NCBI RefSeq assembly: GCF_002284535.1
Contig: NZ_NPKH01000024.1
Coordinates: 124,001-188,000 of the forward strand
Length of the DNA: 64,000 bases
Reading direction: 5' to 3'
Source: Mesorhizobium wenxiniae
GTDB lineage: Bacteria; Pseudomonadota; Alphaproteobacteria; Rhizobiales; Rhizobiaceae
Both the position numbers and the translations under genes were made by a program. Positions 17,268 to 26,831 of the stretch are shown here, one piece after another; position 1 is the stretch's first letter, and every line of letters begins with the position of its first letter. The notes under the pieces were generated by a model. That model searched no databases and was not told the origin of the DNA. It saw only the letters and a program-made list of their open reading frames with translations.

Positions 17268-18371
17268 TCAGCCCAGGAACTTGGCGATGATCGCATCGCC
17301 CATCTCAGTGGTGCCGACTTCGGTCATGCCGTCGGACAAGATATCCCTGGTGCGCAAGCCCTGGTCGAGCACGGCGGCGATGGCGCTTTCCAGGCGATCG
17401 GCCTCGGCGACCATGCCGAAGGAATAGCGCATGCACATGGCGAAGGAGGCGATCATGGCGATCGGGTTGGCGATGCCCTTGCCGGCGATATCGGGCGCCG
17501 AGCCGTGCACCGGCTCAAAGAGCGCCTTGCGCTTTTTCGTTCTGGCATCCGGCGCGCCGAGCGACGCCGAAGGCAGCATGCCGATCGAGCCGGTCAGCAT
17601 GGCGGCGATGTCCGACAGCATGTCGCCGAACAGATTGTCGGTCACGATGACGTCGAACTGCTTGGGCCAGCGCACCAGCTGCATGCCGCCGGCATCGGCC
17701 AACATGTGATCGAGCTTGACGTCGGCATAGCGCGCCTTGTGGGTCTGCGTGACGACCTCGTTCCACAATACGCCTGTTTTCATCACATTGCGCTTTTCCA
17801 TCGAGGTCACATGGTTGCGGCGTGTCCGCGCGAGCTCGAAGGCGACGCCCGAAATGCGCTCGATCTCGAACGTGTCGTAGACCTGTGTGTCGATGCCGCG
17901 CTTCTGGCCGTTGCCGAGATCGATGATCTGCTTCGGCTCGCCGAAATAGACGCCGCCGGTGAGCTCGCGAACGATCAGAATGTCGAGACCCTCGACCACA
18001 TCCTGCTTGAGCGAGGAGGATGCCGCCAGCGCCGGATAGCAGATGGCGGGTCTAAGATTGGCGAACAGTTCCATGTCCTTGCGCAGCCGCAGCAGTCCGG
18101 CTTCCGGGCGCACTTCATAAGGCACCGCGTCCCATTTCGGCCCGCCGACGGCGCCGAACAGCACCGCGTCGGCAGCCATCGCCTTGGCCATGTCGGCGTC
18201 GGAAATCGCCGCGCCATGCGCGTCATAAGCGCAGCCGCCGACCAGCCCCTCATCGGTGATGAAGCCGCTACCGAGCTTGTCGTTCATGGCAACGATCAGC
18301 TTCTTCACCTCGGCCATCGCCTCGGGGCCGATGCCGTCGCCGGCGAGCAGGAGAAGATTTTTCGAAGCCAT
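17268..18371 (-). CDS. leuB: 3-isopropylmalate dehydrogenase
   Basis: It oxidises and decarboxylates 3-isopropylmalate with NAD+ in leucine synthesis, the step after LeuCD. The 367 residues contain the N-terminal LLLLAGDGIGPEAMAEV motif, the substrate region RKDMELFANLRPA, the metal and substrate block DVIVTDNLFGDMLSD, and the NAD-binding EPVHGSAPDIAGKGIANP. The gene is full length. It stands 17 kb from leuD and appears to be transcribed alone, with a RIME-like repeat just upstream. Confidence 0.97.
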   Translation of the reverse strand: MASKNLLLLAGDGIGPEAMAEVKKLIVAMNDKLGSGFITDEGLVGGCAYDAHGAAISDADMAKAMAADAVLFGAVGGPKWDAVPYEVRPEAGLLRLRKDMELFANLRPAICYPALAASSSLKQDVVEGLDILIVRELTGGVYFGEPKQIIDLGNGQKRGIDTQVYDTFEIERISGVAFELARTRRNHVTSMEKRNVMKTGVLWNEVVTQTHKARYADVKLDHMLADAGGMQLVRWPKQFDVIVTDNLFGDMLSDIAAMLTGSIGMLPSASLGAPDARTKKRKALFEPVHGSAPDIAGKGIANPIAMIASFAMCMRYSFGMVAEADRLESAIAAVLDQGLRTRDILSDGMTEVGTTEMGDAIIAKFLG

Positions 18372-18392
18372 CAGAACCGTCCTAAACTGTGG

Positions 18393-18491
18393 CGCATGAC
18401 CCCGAAATCGGAATCGATTTCGGAAAGGATCATGCGCAGAACCAAAATTCTACAGCGTCCTTTGCGCGTCCAAAAGGACGCGCGGCGCTGT
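18393..18491. repeat. two-hairpin intergenic repeat (RIME-like), copy 2, reverse orientation
   Basis: Read on the minus strand, ACAGCG…CGCTGT encloses a CGTCCTTTTGGACG hairpin, then CTGCGCATGATCC, then CGAAATCGATTCCGATTTCG. It lies immediately upstream of leuB. Confidence 0.75.
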
Positions 18492-18639
18492 CGTGAGCCG
18501 CGGTCTTGCTAAACGCCAAGCGGGCTATGCGCAAGCTCTGGTTCGGAGCATCTTGGCGATCCTCGTGCTCCATCAATCTTGCCGGACAGCGGGGCGCTGT
18601 CCAGCCGACATCGCGCAAGCTTCTGCACCGCCGCCACGC

Positions 18640-19023
18640 TCAGGCCGTGCGCTTGAGCGCCGTCACTTCGATCTCGATCTTCATTTCCGGCTTGTTGAGC
18701 TGGCAGACGATCATCGTCGCAGCCGGCCTGATGTCGCCAAAGGCTTCGCCGAGGATCGGAAAGACGATGTCGACGAAAGCCGCGTCGGTGATGTAGTAAT
18801 GCGCCCGCACCACATCGGCCATTTCGAAACCGCCGTCCTGCAACGCGTTGGCGATCGTCGCTAGGCAATTGCGCGTCTGCGCCTCAACCGTCTCCGGCAT
18901 CGACATGGTCGCATAGTCATAGCCGGTCGTTCCGGAAACGAAACACCAGTCGCCCTGTACCACGGCGCGCGAATAGCCGGCGGTCTTCTCGAAGGGCGAG
19001 CCGGTGGAGATCAGTTTTCGCAT
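18640..19023 (-). CDS. RidA family protein (YjgF/YER057c/UK114)
   Basis: A 127-residue trimer-forming protein of the Rid family, whose best known members hydrolyse reactive enamine/imine intermediates. Family features are present: ISTGSPFEKTAGYSRAVVQGDWCFVSGTTGYD at the N-terminus and ADVVRAHYYITDAAF in the middle. The usual catalytic Arg position falls at VRAHYY. The start at 19023 follows a GAGGGAA site; the frame extends to 19230 without family similarity. It is separated from leuB by a repeat and about 270 bases. Confidence 0.9.
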   Translation of the reverse strand: MRKLISTGSPFEKTAGYSRAVVQGDWCFVSGTTGYDYATMSMPETVEAQTRNCLATIANALQDGGFEMADVVRAHYYITDAAFVDIVFPILGEAFGDIRPAATMIVCQLNKPEMKIEIEVTALKRTA

Positions 19024-19423
19024 GGTTCCCTCGCACATTCTTGGGGCAATGTTGAGTTGAGCTGAAGAAGTGTCGTCCTGCCATGGGCCAGACGGTGCGG
19101 ATCGACAGTGCAAAAACCGTGATAGGCATCGGGCCGACGCAGTTGGAAGCCGACCGGCAGCGAACGTCGATAGTTTTTCGGCGGCCAATTTCAGTGGCAA
19201 ATCGCAAACTTTCGAGATTAGCCGAAACACCCCCTCCCTTCGTCATCCCAGGGTCTGCGCCGCGTCGCTTCGCTCCTTGCTCCGCCGTGGAACGACGAAG
19301 ATGTGGTGGGCCTAACGCTAATCGCGAGCGTTGGAGACTTGCGGCCGGAAGCCGATCGGCAGCGGTCCACAGTTCTTTCCAGGCCCAGTCAAAGAGCCAA
19401 GTCCCTCTGTGCAGAGGAACCGG
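19024..19423. other. intergenic region between ridA-like gene and argG
   Basis: About 400 bases without a supportable gene. The word GGAAGCCGA(C/T)CGGCAGCG occurs twice (near 19144 and 19348). A known-looking dispersed repeat lies at 19241-19299. The region should hold the promoter of the RidA gene, but I see no convincing boxes. Confidence 0.5.
19241..19299. repeat. dispersed intergenic repeat (CGTCATCC…CGACGAAG type)
   Basis: The sequence CGTCATCCCAGGGTCTGCGC followed by CGCGTCGCTTCGCTCCTTGC and a terminal AACGACGAAG is, from general knowledge, a frequent intergenic repeat in Mesorhizobium. There is only one copy in this window. Confidence 0.5.
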
Positions 19424-20647
<1,224 letters not shown>

Positions 20648-20825
20648 TTGGGCGGTTCCGCGGCAGGAGTTCTCGGCGGGCGAGGTATCACGCCGGTTCC
20701 GGCTAGTGCAAGGGACGAAGGGTGCGACAGGCACGCTGGATCAGCTATTGCGCGGGCCAGTCGCTGGCGCAGGCACCCTGCCTGCGCTATAGGCTTCGCC
20801 GTCTTACGCCTCCAAAGGCCCGCCC

Positions 20826-21467
20826 ATGTCCTTCATTCCCGACACCACGACGCTGATCCAGTTCGCCATCGCCACCGTGATCCTGGCGATCACGCCGGGG
20901 CCTGATATGACGCTGTTCGTGTCGCGCACGCTGAGCCAGGGCCGCGCCGCCGGCTTTGCCTCGATGGCCGGCGCGCTGTGTGGTACGCTGATCCACACGA
21001 CGCTGGTGGTGGTCGGCGTCTCGGCGCTGATCGTCGCCTCGCCGGGGGCCTTTCTTGCGCTCAAGATTTTCGGCGCCGGCTATCTCGTCTTCTTAGCCTG
21101 GCAGGCGATCACCAGGGGCTCGGCCTTTTCGCCGGAGAAGAAGAGCGGGCCTGAGATTTCTCTGTTCCGCGCCTGGGCGGCAGGGCTCGGCGTCAATCTA
21201 CTCAACCCGAAGATCATCCTGTTCTTCATGACCTTCCTTCCGCAGTTCGTCTCCGCCCATGATCCGAACGCGCCCGGAAAGCTGTTCTTCCTCGGCGCGA
21301 TGTTCGTCGTTTTGTCGATCCCGGTAACAGCGCCGATGGTCTTTGCGGCAGAGAAATTCTCGACGGCGATGAAGGCCAGCCCGCGGGTGACGCGCGGCGT
21401 CGACTATCTGTTCGCCGGGGTGTTTTCGGCCTTCGCGCTCAAGATCCTGACCGCCCAGGCGAAATAG
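20826..21467 (+). CDS. LysE/RhtB family amino-acid exporter
   Basis: A 213-residue inner-membrane protein with about six helices. The N-terminal signature FAIATVILAITPGPDMTLFVSRTLSQGRAAGF is typical of the LysE/RhtB family, which exports amino acids such as homoserine, threonine or lysine; the substrate here is unknown. The segment GVNLLNPKIILFFMTFLPQFV also matches. Its 3' end overlaps the convergent membrane-protein gene by 29 bases. Confidence 0.92.
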   Translation: MSFIPDTTTLIQFAIATVILAITPGPDMTLFVSRTLSQGRAAGFASMAGALCGTLIHTTLVVVGVSALIVASPGAFLALKIFGAGYLVFLAWQAITRGSAFSPEKKSGPEISLFRAWAAGLGVNLLNPKIILFFMTFLPQFVSAHDPNAPGKLFFLGAMFVVLSIPVTAPMVFAAEKFSTAMKASPRVTRGVDYLFAGVFSAFALKILTAQAK

Positions 21468-21918
21468 GGTTTCCGATTTCGCGCCAGCTTCCGGCCCAGC
21501 GCCCGGCGCTCAGCCAGTAGAAAATGCCGCCGACCATGCCGCAGCCGACCACGGCAGCGACGACGCGCGGATCGGTGATCTCGAAATTGGCATCGGCGGT
21601 CTGGTAGGCGAAGCCGAGGAAAACCGCAGCGACCACCGCACCCGCCAGCGCGTAGAACAGCCAGTCGCGCCGCCCGAAGATCTCGGAGACGAGGATGGCG
21701 ATGGCCGCCGGCATGAAGGCGAAATAGGCGACGAACAGCGCGACGAAGGGAACGGAAAACCATAGCGAGGCCTGCGCCGCCGGTTGCGTCTCGTCCGTCA
21801 TCAGTCCCAGCGACGCCAGAAACATGATGTTGAGGAAGGCGCTGGCCGCCAGCGCGGCGACGACATAGCCGATCAGGATGACGGCGAAGCGAATGAGATA
21901 GGCGACAAGGCGGTTCAC
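21439..21918 (-). CDS. small membrane protein of unknown function downstream of rlmN
   Basis: A 159-residue protein with four probable helices (about 6-28, 51-73, 84-104, 117-138) and no recognised motif. I place the start at GTG 21918, whose bases overlap the rlmN stop (GTGA), so translation is probably coupled to rlmN. The frame is open much further upstream but only as a shadow of rlmN. Hydrophobicity with acidic loops (TDET, TADANFEITD) and the tight coupling support a real gene. Function is unknown. Confidence 0.75.
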   Translation of the reverse strand: MNRLVAYLIRFAVILIGYVVAALAASAFLNIMFLASLGLMTDETQPAAQASLWFSVPFVALFVAYFAFMPAAIAILVSEIFGRRDWLFYALAGAVVAAVFLGFAYQTADANFEITDPRVVAAVVGCGMVGGIFYWLSAGRWAGSWREIGNPISPGRSGS

Positions 21919-23150
21919 GCCTCGCCGTGCCCCGCGATCATCATCGCTTCCAACGCCAGCCGGTCGACCTTGCGCATGCGCTCGGACTCCGACTTGAGCT
22001 GGCCGCAAGCGGCGAGGATGTCGCGGCCGCGCGGCGTGCGGATCGGCGAAGCATAGCCGGCATTGTTGATGTAGTCCGCGAATTTCTCGATCGTCTCCCA
22101 ATCCGAGCACTGGTAGTTGGTGCCTGGCCACGGGTTGAACGGGATCAGATTGATCTTGGCGGGAATGCCCTTGAGCAGCCTGATCAGCCCCTTGGCGTCC
22201 TCGATCGAATCGTTGACGTCCTTCAGCATCACATATTCGAAAGTGATGCGGCGGGCGTTCGACAGGCCGGGATAGGCGCGGCAGGCGGCGATCAGCTCTT
22301 TCAACGGATATTTTTTGTTGATCGGCACCAAAAGGTCGCGCAGATCGTCGTTGGTGGCGTGCAGCGAGATCGCCAGCATGACGCCGATCTCCTCGCCGGT
22401 GCGGGAGATTTCCGGCACGACGCCGGAGGTCGACAGCGTGATGCGTCTTTTCGATAGGGAAAGCCCGTCGCCGTCGGACGCGATCAGCAGCGCCTTCTTC
22501 ACCGCGTCGAAATTGTAGAGCGGCTCGCCCATGCCCATCATGACGACGTTGGACACCTTCCGACCCTCGGCCGGCACGATGGCGCCGTCCGGCGTGTCGC
22601 GGTCGGGGAAATCGCCGAGCCGGTCGCGGGCGGTCAAAAGCTGGGCGAGAATTTCCTCTGACGTCAGGTTGCGCACCAGCTTCTGCGTGCCAGTGTGGCA
22701 GAAGGAGCAGGTCAGCGTGCAGCCGACCTGCGAGGAGATGCAGAGCGTGCCGCGGCCTTCTTCGGGAATGTAGACGGTCTCGATTTCTACCGGCCGGCCG
22801 GCGCCGCGCGGCGGAAAGCGAAACAACCATTTGCGCGTCCCGTCGGAGGAAATCTGCTCCTCGACGATCTCGGGCCTGGCGACGGTGAAATGCTTGTCGA
22901 GCTCGGCGCGCAAATCCTTGGAGATGTTGAACATGCTGGCAAAGTCGGAGACGCCGCGCACATACATCCAGTGCCAGAGCTGTTGGGCGCGCATTTTGGC
23001 CTGGCGCTCCGGCACGATGCCTGAGGCAACGAGGGCTGCGCCAAGCTCGGCCCGGGTCAGGCCGATCAGCGACGGTTTTTCGGCCGGCGTGGCGCGGGCG
23101 CGCAACGCGTCACGGGCGCCCTCAGTGGTAAGGTCGAATGAAAGGGTCAT
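21915..23150 (-). CDS. rlmN: dual-specificity 23S rRNA/tRNA adenine C2-methyltransferase RlmN
   Basis: A radical-SAM enzyme that methylates A2503 of 23S rRNA and A37 of some tRNAs. Of 411 residues, the [4Fe-4S] motif is CTLTCSFC (Cys144, 148, 151). C382 near the C-terminus (AACGQLKSE) is positioned as the mechanism's resolving Cys. SAM-binding segments GMGEPLYNFD and LAISLHATNDDLRD are clear. The start at 23150 (MTLSFDLTTEG) fits the family; the frame continues to 23240. It is the first gene of a two-gene unit with the small membrane protein. Confidence 0.96.
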   Translation of the reverse strand: MTLSFDLTTEGARDALRARATPAEKPSLIGLTRAELGAALVASGIVPERQAKMRAQQLWHWMYVRGVSDFASMFNISKDLRAELDKHFTVARPEIVEEQISSDGTRKWLFRFPPRGAGRPVEIETVYIPEEGRGTLCISSQVGCTLTCSFCHTGTQKLVRNLTSEEILAQLLTARDRLGDFPDRDTPDGAIVPAEGRKVSNVVMMGMGEPLYNFDAVKKALLIASDGDGLSLSKRRITLSTSGVVPEISRTGEEIGVMLAISLHATNDDLRDLLVPINKKYPLKELIAACRAYPGLSNARRITFEYVMLKDVNDSIEDAKGLIRLLKGIPAKINLIPFNPWPGTNYQCSDWETIEKFADYINNAGYASPIRTPRGRDILAACGQLKSESERMRKVDRLALEAMMIAGHGEA

Positions 23151-23302
23151 TGTTGCGCCAATATAAGCGATTTGCGGCCGATTACAGCATCGTGCTGGAA
23201 ATGAAGCGCGGCGCATAGCACAGGTTGATGGCCGAGTCATGGGTGGCGGCGGCGCAAGGCCGGCCGCGATGTGGCCGCCGACGGCGTTTTAAAGAGCAGA
23301 AA

Positions 23303-23321
23303 GCCGGGCTTGCCGCCCGGC
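23303..23321 (-). terminator. terminator after the IalB gene
   Basis: The stem GCCGGGC / GCCCGGC has a 5-base loop and, on the minus strand, is followed by TTTCTGCTCTTT. It lies just past the IalB stop codon. Confidence 0.6.
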
Positions 23322-23349
23322 CCTTACTCAGACTTTGCTTCGCCTATGG

Positions 23350-23865
23350 CTATTTGCACCTGGCGATGGACGACAGCGCCGCCGAAATGCCTTTCAGCGA
23401 AAAAACATAGGTAGTGGTGTTGCCGCGGCCGGATTTCGCCTGCACCCTCATGTCGCTGCCGGACTTCATCGCGGCGATGAGCACCGGCTCCTCGGCGGCA
23501 TTCTCGACCCAGGCCGACTTGCCGCGGGTGAACATCGAAAAGCTCTTGCCGTCGATGGTGACGGTGGCCTTGGAGTTTTCCTGGAAATTGTAGCCGGCGA
23601 TGAATTGCGGTTCATAGGACACCTGTTGTCCCGGCCGCTGGCTGACGAAGAAGAACATGTCGCCATGGTCAAGCGTCGGCGGCTGCTTGTCGGTCGGCAC
23701 GGTCAACACGTAGCAAACCTTGCCGCCCGACGCCTGGTAGCTGTAAGTGCCCCAGGCATTGTGCTGGCCGATCTTGGTCGCGGACTGCGCCAGAGCCGGC
23801 GCTGTCACGGCCACCAGGACCAGGCTCCAAATTGTAGCAATCAATCCGCGCATCGCTTTTCCCAT
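23350..23865 (-). CDS. invasion-associated locus B (IalB) family secreted protein
   Basis: A 171-residue periplasmic protein. A signal peptide ends near residue 26 (ALA-Q). The mature part has the IalB pattern: a W/Y strand (WGTYSYQASGGKVCYVLTVP), GDMFFFVSQRPGQ, then a repeated strand block ending KGISAALSSIARCK. The name comes from Bartonella, where a relative aids erythrocyte entry; in rhizobia the function is unknown, and invasion should not be inferred. Two Cys (C51 and C170) could pair. A second ATG at 23853 is possible. Confidence 0.88.
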   Translation of the reverse strand: MGKAMRGLIATIWSLVLVAVTAPALAQSATKIGQHNAWGTYSYQASGGKVCYVLTVPTDKQPPTLDHGDMFFFVSQRPGQQVSYEPQFIAGYNFQENSKATVTIDGKSFSMFTRGKSAWVENAAEEPVLIAAMKSGSDMRVQAKSGRGNTTTYVFSLKGISAALSSIARCK

Positions 23866-24088
23866 ATATGGTGCGGAAGCAGGCCGGCTCGGCGTCCTGC
23901 CCGTCGCTTCATTTTGATTTAATCTGGGTTACCAAACGGTGAACTTCCCTTCAGGAAAAGGAGATCCACCCAGGAAACCGCCGCCATCCTTGCGCCCGTC
24001 GCTCCAATAGCGGCAGTTGCAATGTCCCTTTCGCGACTTGGATGCCACGAAAGCGGCAAGAGTTTGACTTTTCTGCCTTATCGCCGGC

Positions 24089-24454
24089 TCAGCTGTTGTC
24101 GGCAATCGCCTGCTTGGCGGCGAGCCGATGCGCGGGTGTGATATGGGCTTTGACGGTGGTGATCGCGGCGGTCAGCACCGCGATGTCGTCGGTAAAGCCC
24201 AATCCGAAGACGAAGTCGGGGATGACGTCAGCCGGCAGCACGAAATACCCGAGCGCCGCCACCAGGATGCCCTTGGCGCGCAGCGGCGTGTTCTTGTCCA
24301 TGGCGCAGTAGTAGGCGGCGACCAGCTCTTCCATGAACGGGATCTGCCGGGCAGCCCTCTTGGCCGTGCGCCAGAATTTCTCGCGCACTTCGCTCGCATC
24401 GCCCGCCTTGCCACCAAAGCCGAAGAAATCAAAACCGGATTTTTGCGCCATCAA
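24089..24454 (-). CDS. YkvA family (DUF1232) protein
   Basis: A small protein of 121 residues with the DUF1232 pattern LRAKGILVAALGYFVLPADVIPDFVFGLGFTDDIAVL in the second half, which forms a hydrophobic hairpin ending in a conserved Asp-Asp. It is probably membrane-associated. Function is unknown across the family. A double-Met start (MM at 24454/24451) leaves a one-residue uncertainty. It is transcribed alone. Confidence 0.9.
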   Translation of the reverse strand: MMAQKSGFDFFGFGGKAGDASEVREKFWRTAKRAARQIPFMEELVAAYYCAMDKNTPLRAKGILVAALGYFVLPADVIPDFVFGLGFTDDIAVLTAAITTVKAHITPAHRLAAKQAIADNS

Positions 24455-24603
24455 TCTCTCCTTGCCGGCCGTCGCCTGGCTCCACGCGCGACCGCGAATG
24501 GAATGTGGTGAAACCAGAACCGGGCTGCAAGATGCTGTCTTTCATGCATGTCATTAGCTGCGCAACTCGGGTCGAGCCCCGGGGCAGGCTTTGGTGCATT
24601 GGC

Positions 24604-24900
24604 TCAGCCGTCGAAATAGCGATCCATCGTCCTGGCCAGTTCGAAATCTAGCGCCGTGAGGCCGCCGGCATCATGGGTGTTCAGCGTCACGCTCACGGTC
24701 TTGTAGACGTTCTACCAGTCGGGGTGATGGTCCATCTTCTCCGCCGCCAGGGCGACGCGGGTCATGAAGGCGAAGGCTTCGGAAAAATTCCTGAAGGTGA
24801 AGCTGCGCGCGATCGAACCGCCGTCCCTGGCCAGCGACCAGCCGTCGAGCCCGGCCAGCGCCTCGGCGACCGCCTCCTTGCCCAGTTTCTCTCTCGTCAT
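24604..24900 (-). pseudogene. 4a-hydroxytetrahydrobiopterin dehydratase, interrupted by an amber codon
   Basis: The frame encodes the pterin-4a-carbinolamine dehydratase family (PhhB/PCD): MTREKLGKEAV…GWSLARDGGSI and the active-site block EKMDHHPDW. A TAG at 24712-24714 then interrupts it; beyond it the same frame runs on as NVYKTVSVTLNTHDAGGLT and ends at 24604. Members have HHPDWYNVYK here, so Tyr (TAC/TAT) became TAG by one base change. Readthrough length would be 98 residues, the normal size. The first 62 residues alone contain the His pair but lack the rest of the fold. Confidence 0.8.
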
Positions 24901-24952
24901 GGTCGTTTCCCGTGCTATCTGGATTCGCAGTCTTCAGCATAGTGCCGGATCG

Positions 24953-25471
24953 ATGAGCGCAAAGCCGATAGAATCCATTCTTTTCGTCTGTCTCGGCAAT
25001 ATCTGCCGCTCACCGTTGGCGGAGGGCGTGTTGCGCGCCGTCCTGGCGGAGCGAGGTCTCGATCGGTATATCCTGCTTGATTCGGCCGGAACCAGCGACT
25101 GGGAAGCCGGCTCGGCACCCGACCCGCGCTCGATGTCGATCGCAGAGCGGCACGGCATCGATATTTCCAGACAGCGGGCGCGCAAGCTGACGCCGGACGA
25201 CTTCTCGCGTTTCGACCTGATTCTCGCGATGGACCGATCGAATCTCCGGGATTTGAAAGCGCTGGTGCCTGCCGCCATGCGCGACCGGGTCCATCTGTTC
25301 CTGGAGTTCGCGGAGGGAACGGTGAGCGACGTGCCGGACCCCTATCACGAGGGGCCGGAGGCGTTTGCCTCGGTCTACCGCATGATCCGCGAAGCGTCGG
25401 AGGCGCTGGCGACGCGGCTGGAGGCACGGCTGTCGGCGCCCGACAGCGGCCAGGCCTCCTCGACGATATAG
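24953..25471 (+). CDS. low-molecular-weight protein-tyrosine phosphatase
   Basis: A 172-residue LMW-PTP-family enzyme. The P-loop VCLGNICRS has the nucleophile Cys13 and Arg19. The general acid is in the VPDPYHEG motif near residue 133, and AMDRSN lies in between. Family members dephosphorylate tyrosine kinases of polysaccharide export or arsenate; the substrate is not shown. The ATG at 24953 begins right at the first strand; the frame is open from 24764 only through the pterin dehydratase region. The 3' end overlaps the convergent ThpR gene by 97 bases, so its last 30 or so residues are unusual. Confidence 0.9.
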   Translation: MSAKPIESILFVCLGNICRSPLAEGVLRAVLAERGLDRYILLDSAGTSDWEAGSAPDPRSMSIAERHGIDISRQRARKLTPDDFSRFDLILAMDRSNLRDLKALVPAAMRDRVHLFLEFAEGTVSDVPDPYHEGPEAFASVYRMIREASEALATRLEARLSAPDSGQASSTI

Positions 25472-25971
25472 GGTCCGCCGCCGACCGAATCGCGCGACGA
25501 CATCAGGACGAAGCGGCCGACACGGAAGGGCAGCGTCGAAAAATTGCCGCGTGCCGAAAGATATTGGGCGACGTCGAGCGGGCTCGAATTGCGTAAGCGC
25601 GCCAAGGTCACATGCGGCATGAACTTGCGCGGATCGGCGGGGATGCCGAGGCGCTGGCAGATGCGCTCGATTTCGGCTTGCAGTGCCGAAAGATCGGGCG
25701 AGGCGGAAACGCCGGCCCATACCGCATGGGGTTTCTTTTGGCCGAAGGCGCCGACGCCGGACAGTGTCAGTGGGAAGGATGGGCGGTGGATTCGGTCGAG
25801 CGCGTTGGCGATCTCGTCGGCGACATGGCCCTCGACATCGCCGATGAAGCGCAGCGTCAAATGGTAGTTCTCGACGTCGATCCAGCGGGCCCCGGGCAGG
25901 CCGCCCCGGAGCAGGGACAGCGAAAGGGCGGCGTCACGCGGTATTTCGAGGGCGGTGAAAAGACGCGGCAT
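25375..25971 (-). CDS. thpR: RNA 2',3'-cyclic phosphodiesterase
   Basis: A 2H-phosphoesterase (LigT/ThpR) of 198 residues. Its two HxT motifs are HLTL (H37, T39) and HVTL (H120, T122). The GDVEGHVADEIANAL and GAFGQKKPHAVWAGV segments are typical. The enzyme opens 2',3'-cyclic phosphates of RNA; the physiological substrate is not established. The C-terminus after EEAWPL carries about 25 extra residues made of the sequence antisense to the phosphatase gene. Confidence 0.9.
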   Translation of the reverse strand: MPRLFTALEIPRDAALSLSLLRGGLPGARWIDVENYHLTLRFIGDVEGHVADEIANALDRIHRPSFPLTLSGVGAFGQKKPHAVWAGVSASPDLSALQAEIERICQRLGIPADPRKFMPHVTLARLRNSSPLDVAQYLSARGNFSTLPFRVGRFVLMSSRDSVGGGPYIVEEAWPLSGADSRASSRVASASDASRIMR

Positions 25972-26101
25972 GGTAAGCCTCCTGTCCTCGAATCGAACTC
26001 TTGTCCTAGCGAATCATCGAAAATCAAGCGGGGCAAGCGGATTGTTGATCGCACTGGCCTAAATCGCAGGAGAATTCGGACCCTCATCGCAATTCAGTCC
26101 T

Positions 26102-26746
26102 TCAAGAGTTGCCCTTAACTACGGCAATGGCTTTTTCGACCTCCGGCAGTATGCGCTCGACCATGCGGTCGATGCCCTTGGCATTCGGGTGCAGGCCGTC
26201 CTCGAGCTGAAAAGTGGCGTCGCCGGCGACGCCCTCGAGGAAGAACGGATAAAGCGGGACGCCGTATTTTTCCGCCAGTTTCGGAAAGATCGCGTCAAAG
26301 CCGCTCTGGTAGTCGGCGCCGAGATTGGGTGCGGCGCGCATGCCGGCCAGCAGCACGGCGATCTTGCGCTGCTTCAGCTTCGCCAGCATGGCGTCCAGAT
26401 TCTTTTGCGTGATGGCGGGAGAAACGCCGCGCAGCATGTCGTTGGCACCGAGTTCGAGGATGACCAGCTGCGTGCCGTCCGGCACCGACCAGTCGAGCCG
26501 CGACAGGCCGCCACTCGACGTATCGCCGGAGACACCGGCATTGGTCACGGTCGCATCGTGGCCCTTGGCGCGAAGTGCTGCCTCAAGTTTCTGGGTGAAG
26601 CCTTCGTCCGGTCCAAGGCCAAAGCCCGCCATCAGGCTGTCGCCGAAGCCGACGATCTTCAGGGGCTCGGCGCGCGCCGACGAAAGGGCGCCGCAAATTC
26701 CAAGGAAAAGGATCAAGGCTGCGGCAAGTGTGTGTTTGAAAGCCAT
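26102..26746 (-). CDS. secreted arylesterase / lysophospholipase, TesA-type SGNH hydrolase
   Basis: A 214-residue SGNH hydrolase. A signal peptide ends near ARA-E (26-27). Block I is FGDSLMAGFG with nucleophile Ser37; block III is LGANDML; block V is DGLHPNAKG with the Asp-His pair. This is the TesA/arylesterase branch. It is divergent by 85 bases from an ABC ATPase/FtsX-like permease pair, the same neighbourhood as tesA-ybbA-ybbP in E. coli. The start at 26746 was set by the signal peptide; the frame extends to 27058 over the neighbour gene. The substrate is unknown. Confidence 0.93.
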   Translation of the reverse strand: MAFKHTLAAALILFLGICGALSSARAEPLKIVGFGDSLMAGFGLGPDEGFTQKLEAALRAKGHDATVTNAGVSGDTSSGGLSRLDWSVPDGTQLVILELGANDMLRGVSPAITQKNLDAMLAKLKQRKIAVLLAGMRAAPNLGADYQSGFDAIFPKLAEKYGVPLYPFFLEGVAGDATFQLEDGLHPNAKGIDRMVERILPEVEKAIAVVKGNS

Positions 26747-26831
26747 GCGGCAGGCCCCATATGACGAAGGACATTTTGTGGCGGCAGGCAGAATTCCAGC
26801 CTTCCCCCTTCCCATATAGGACGATTTTATT

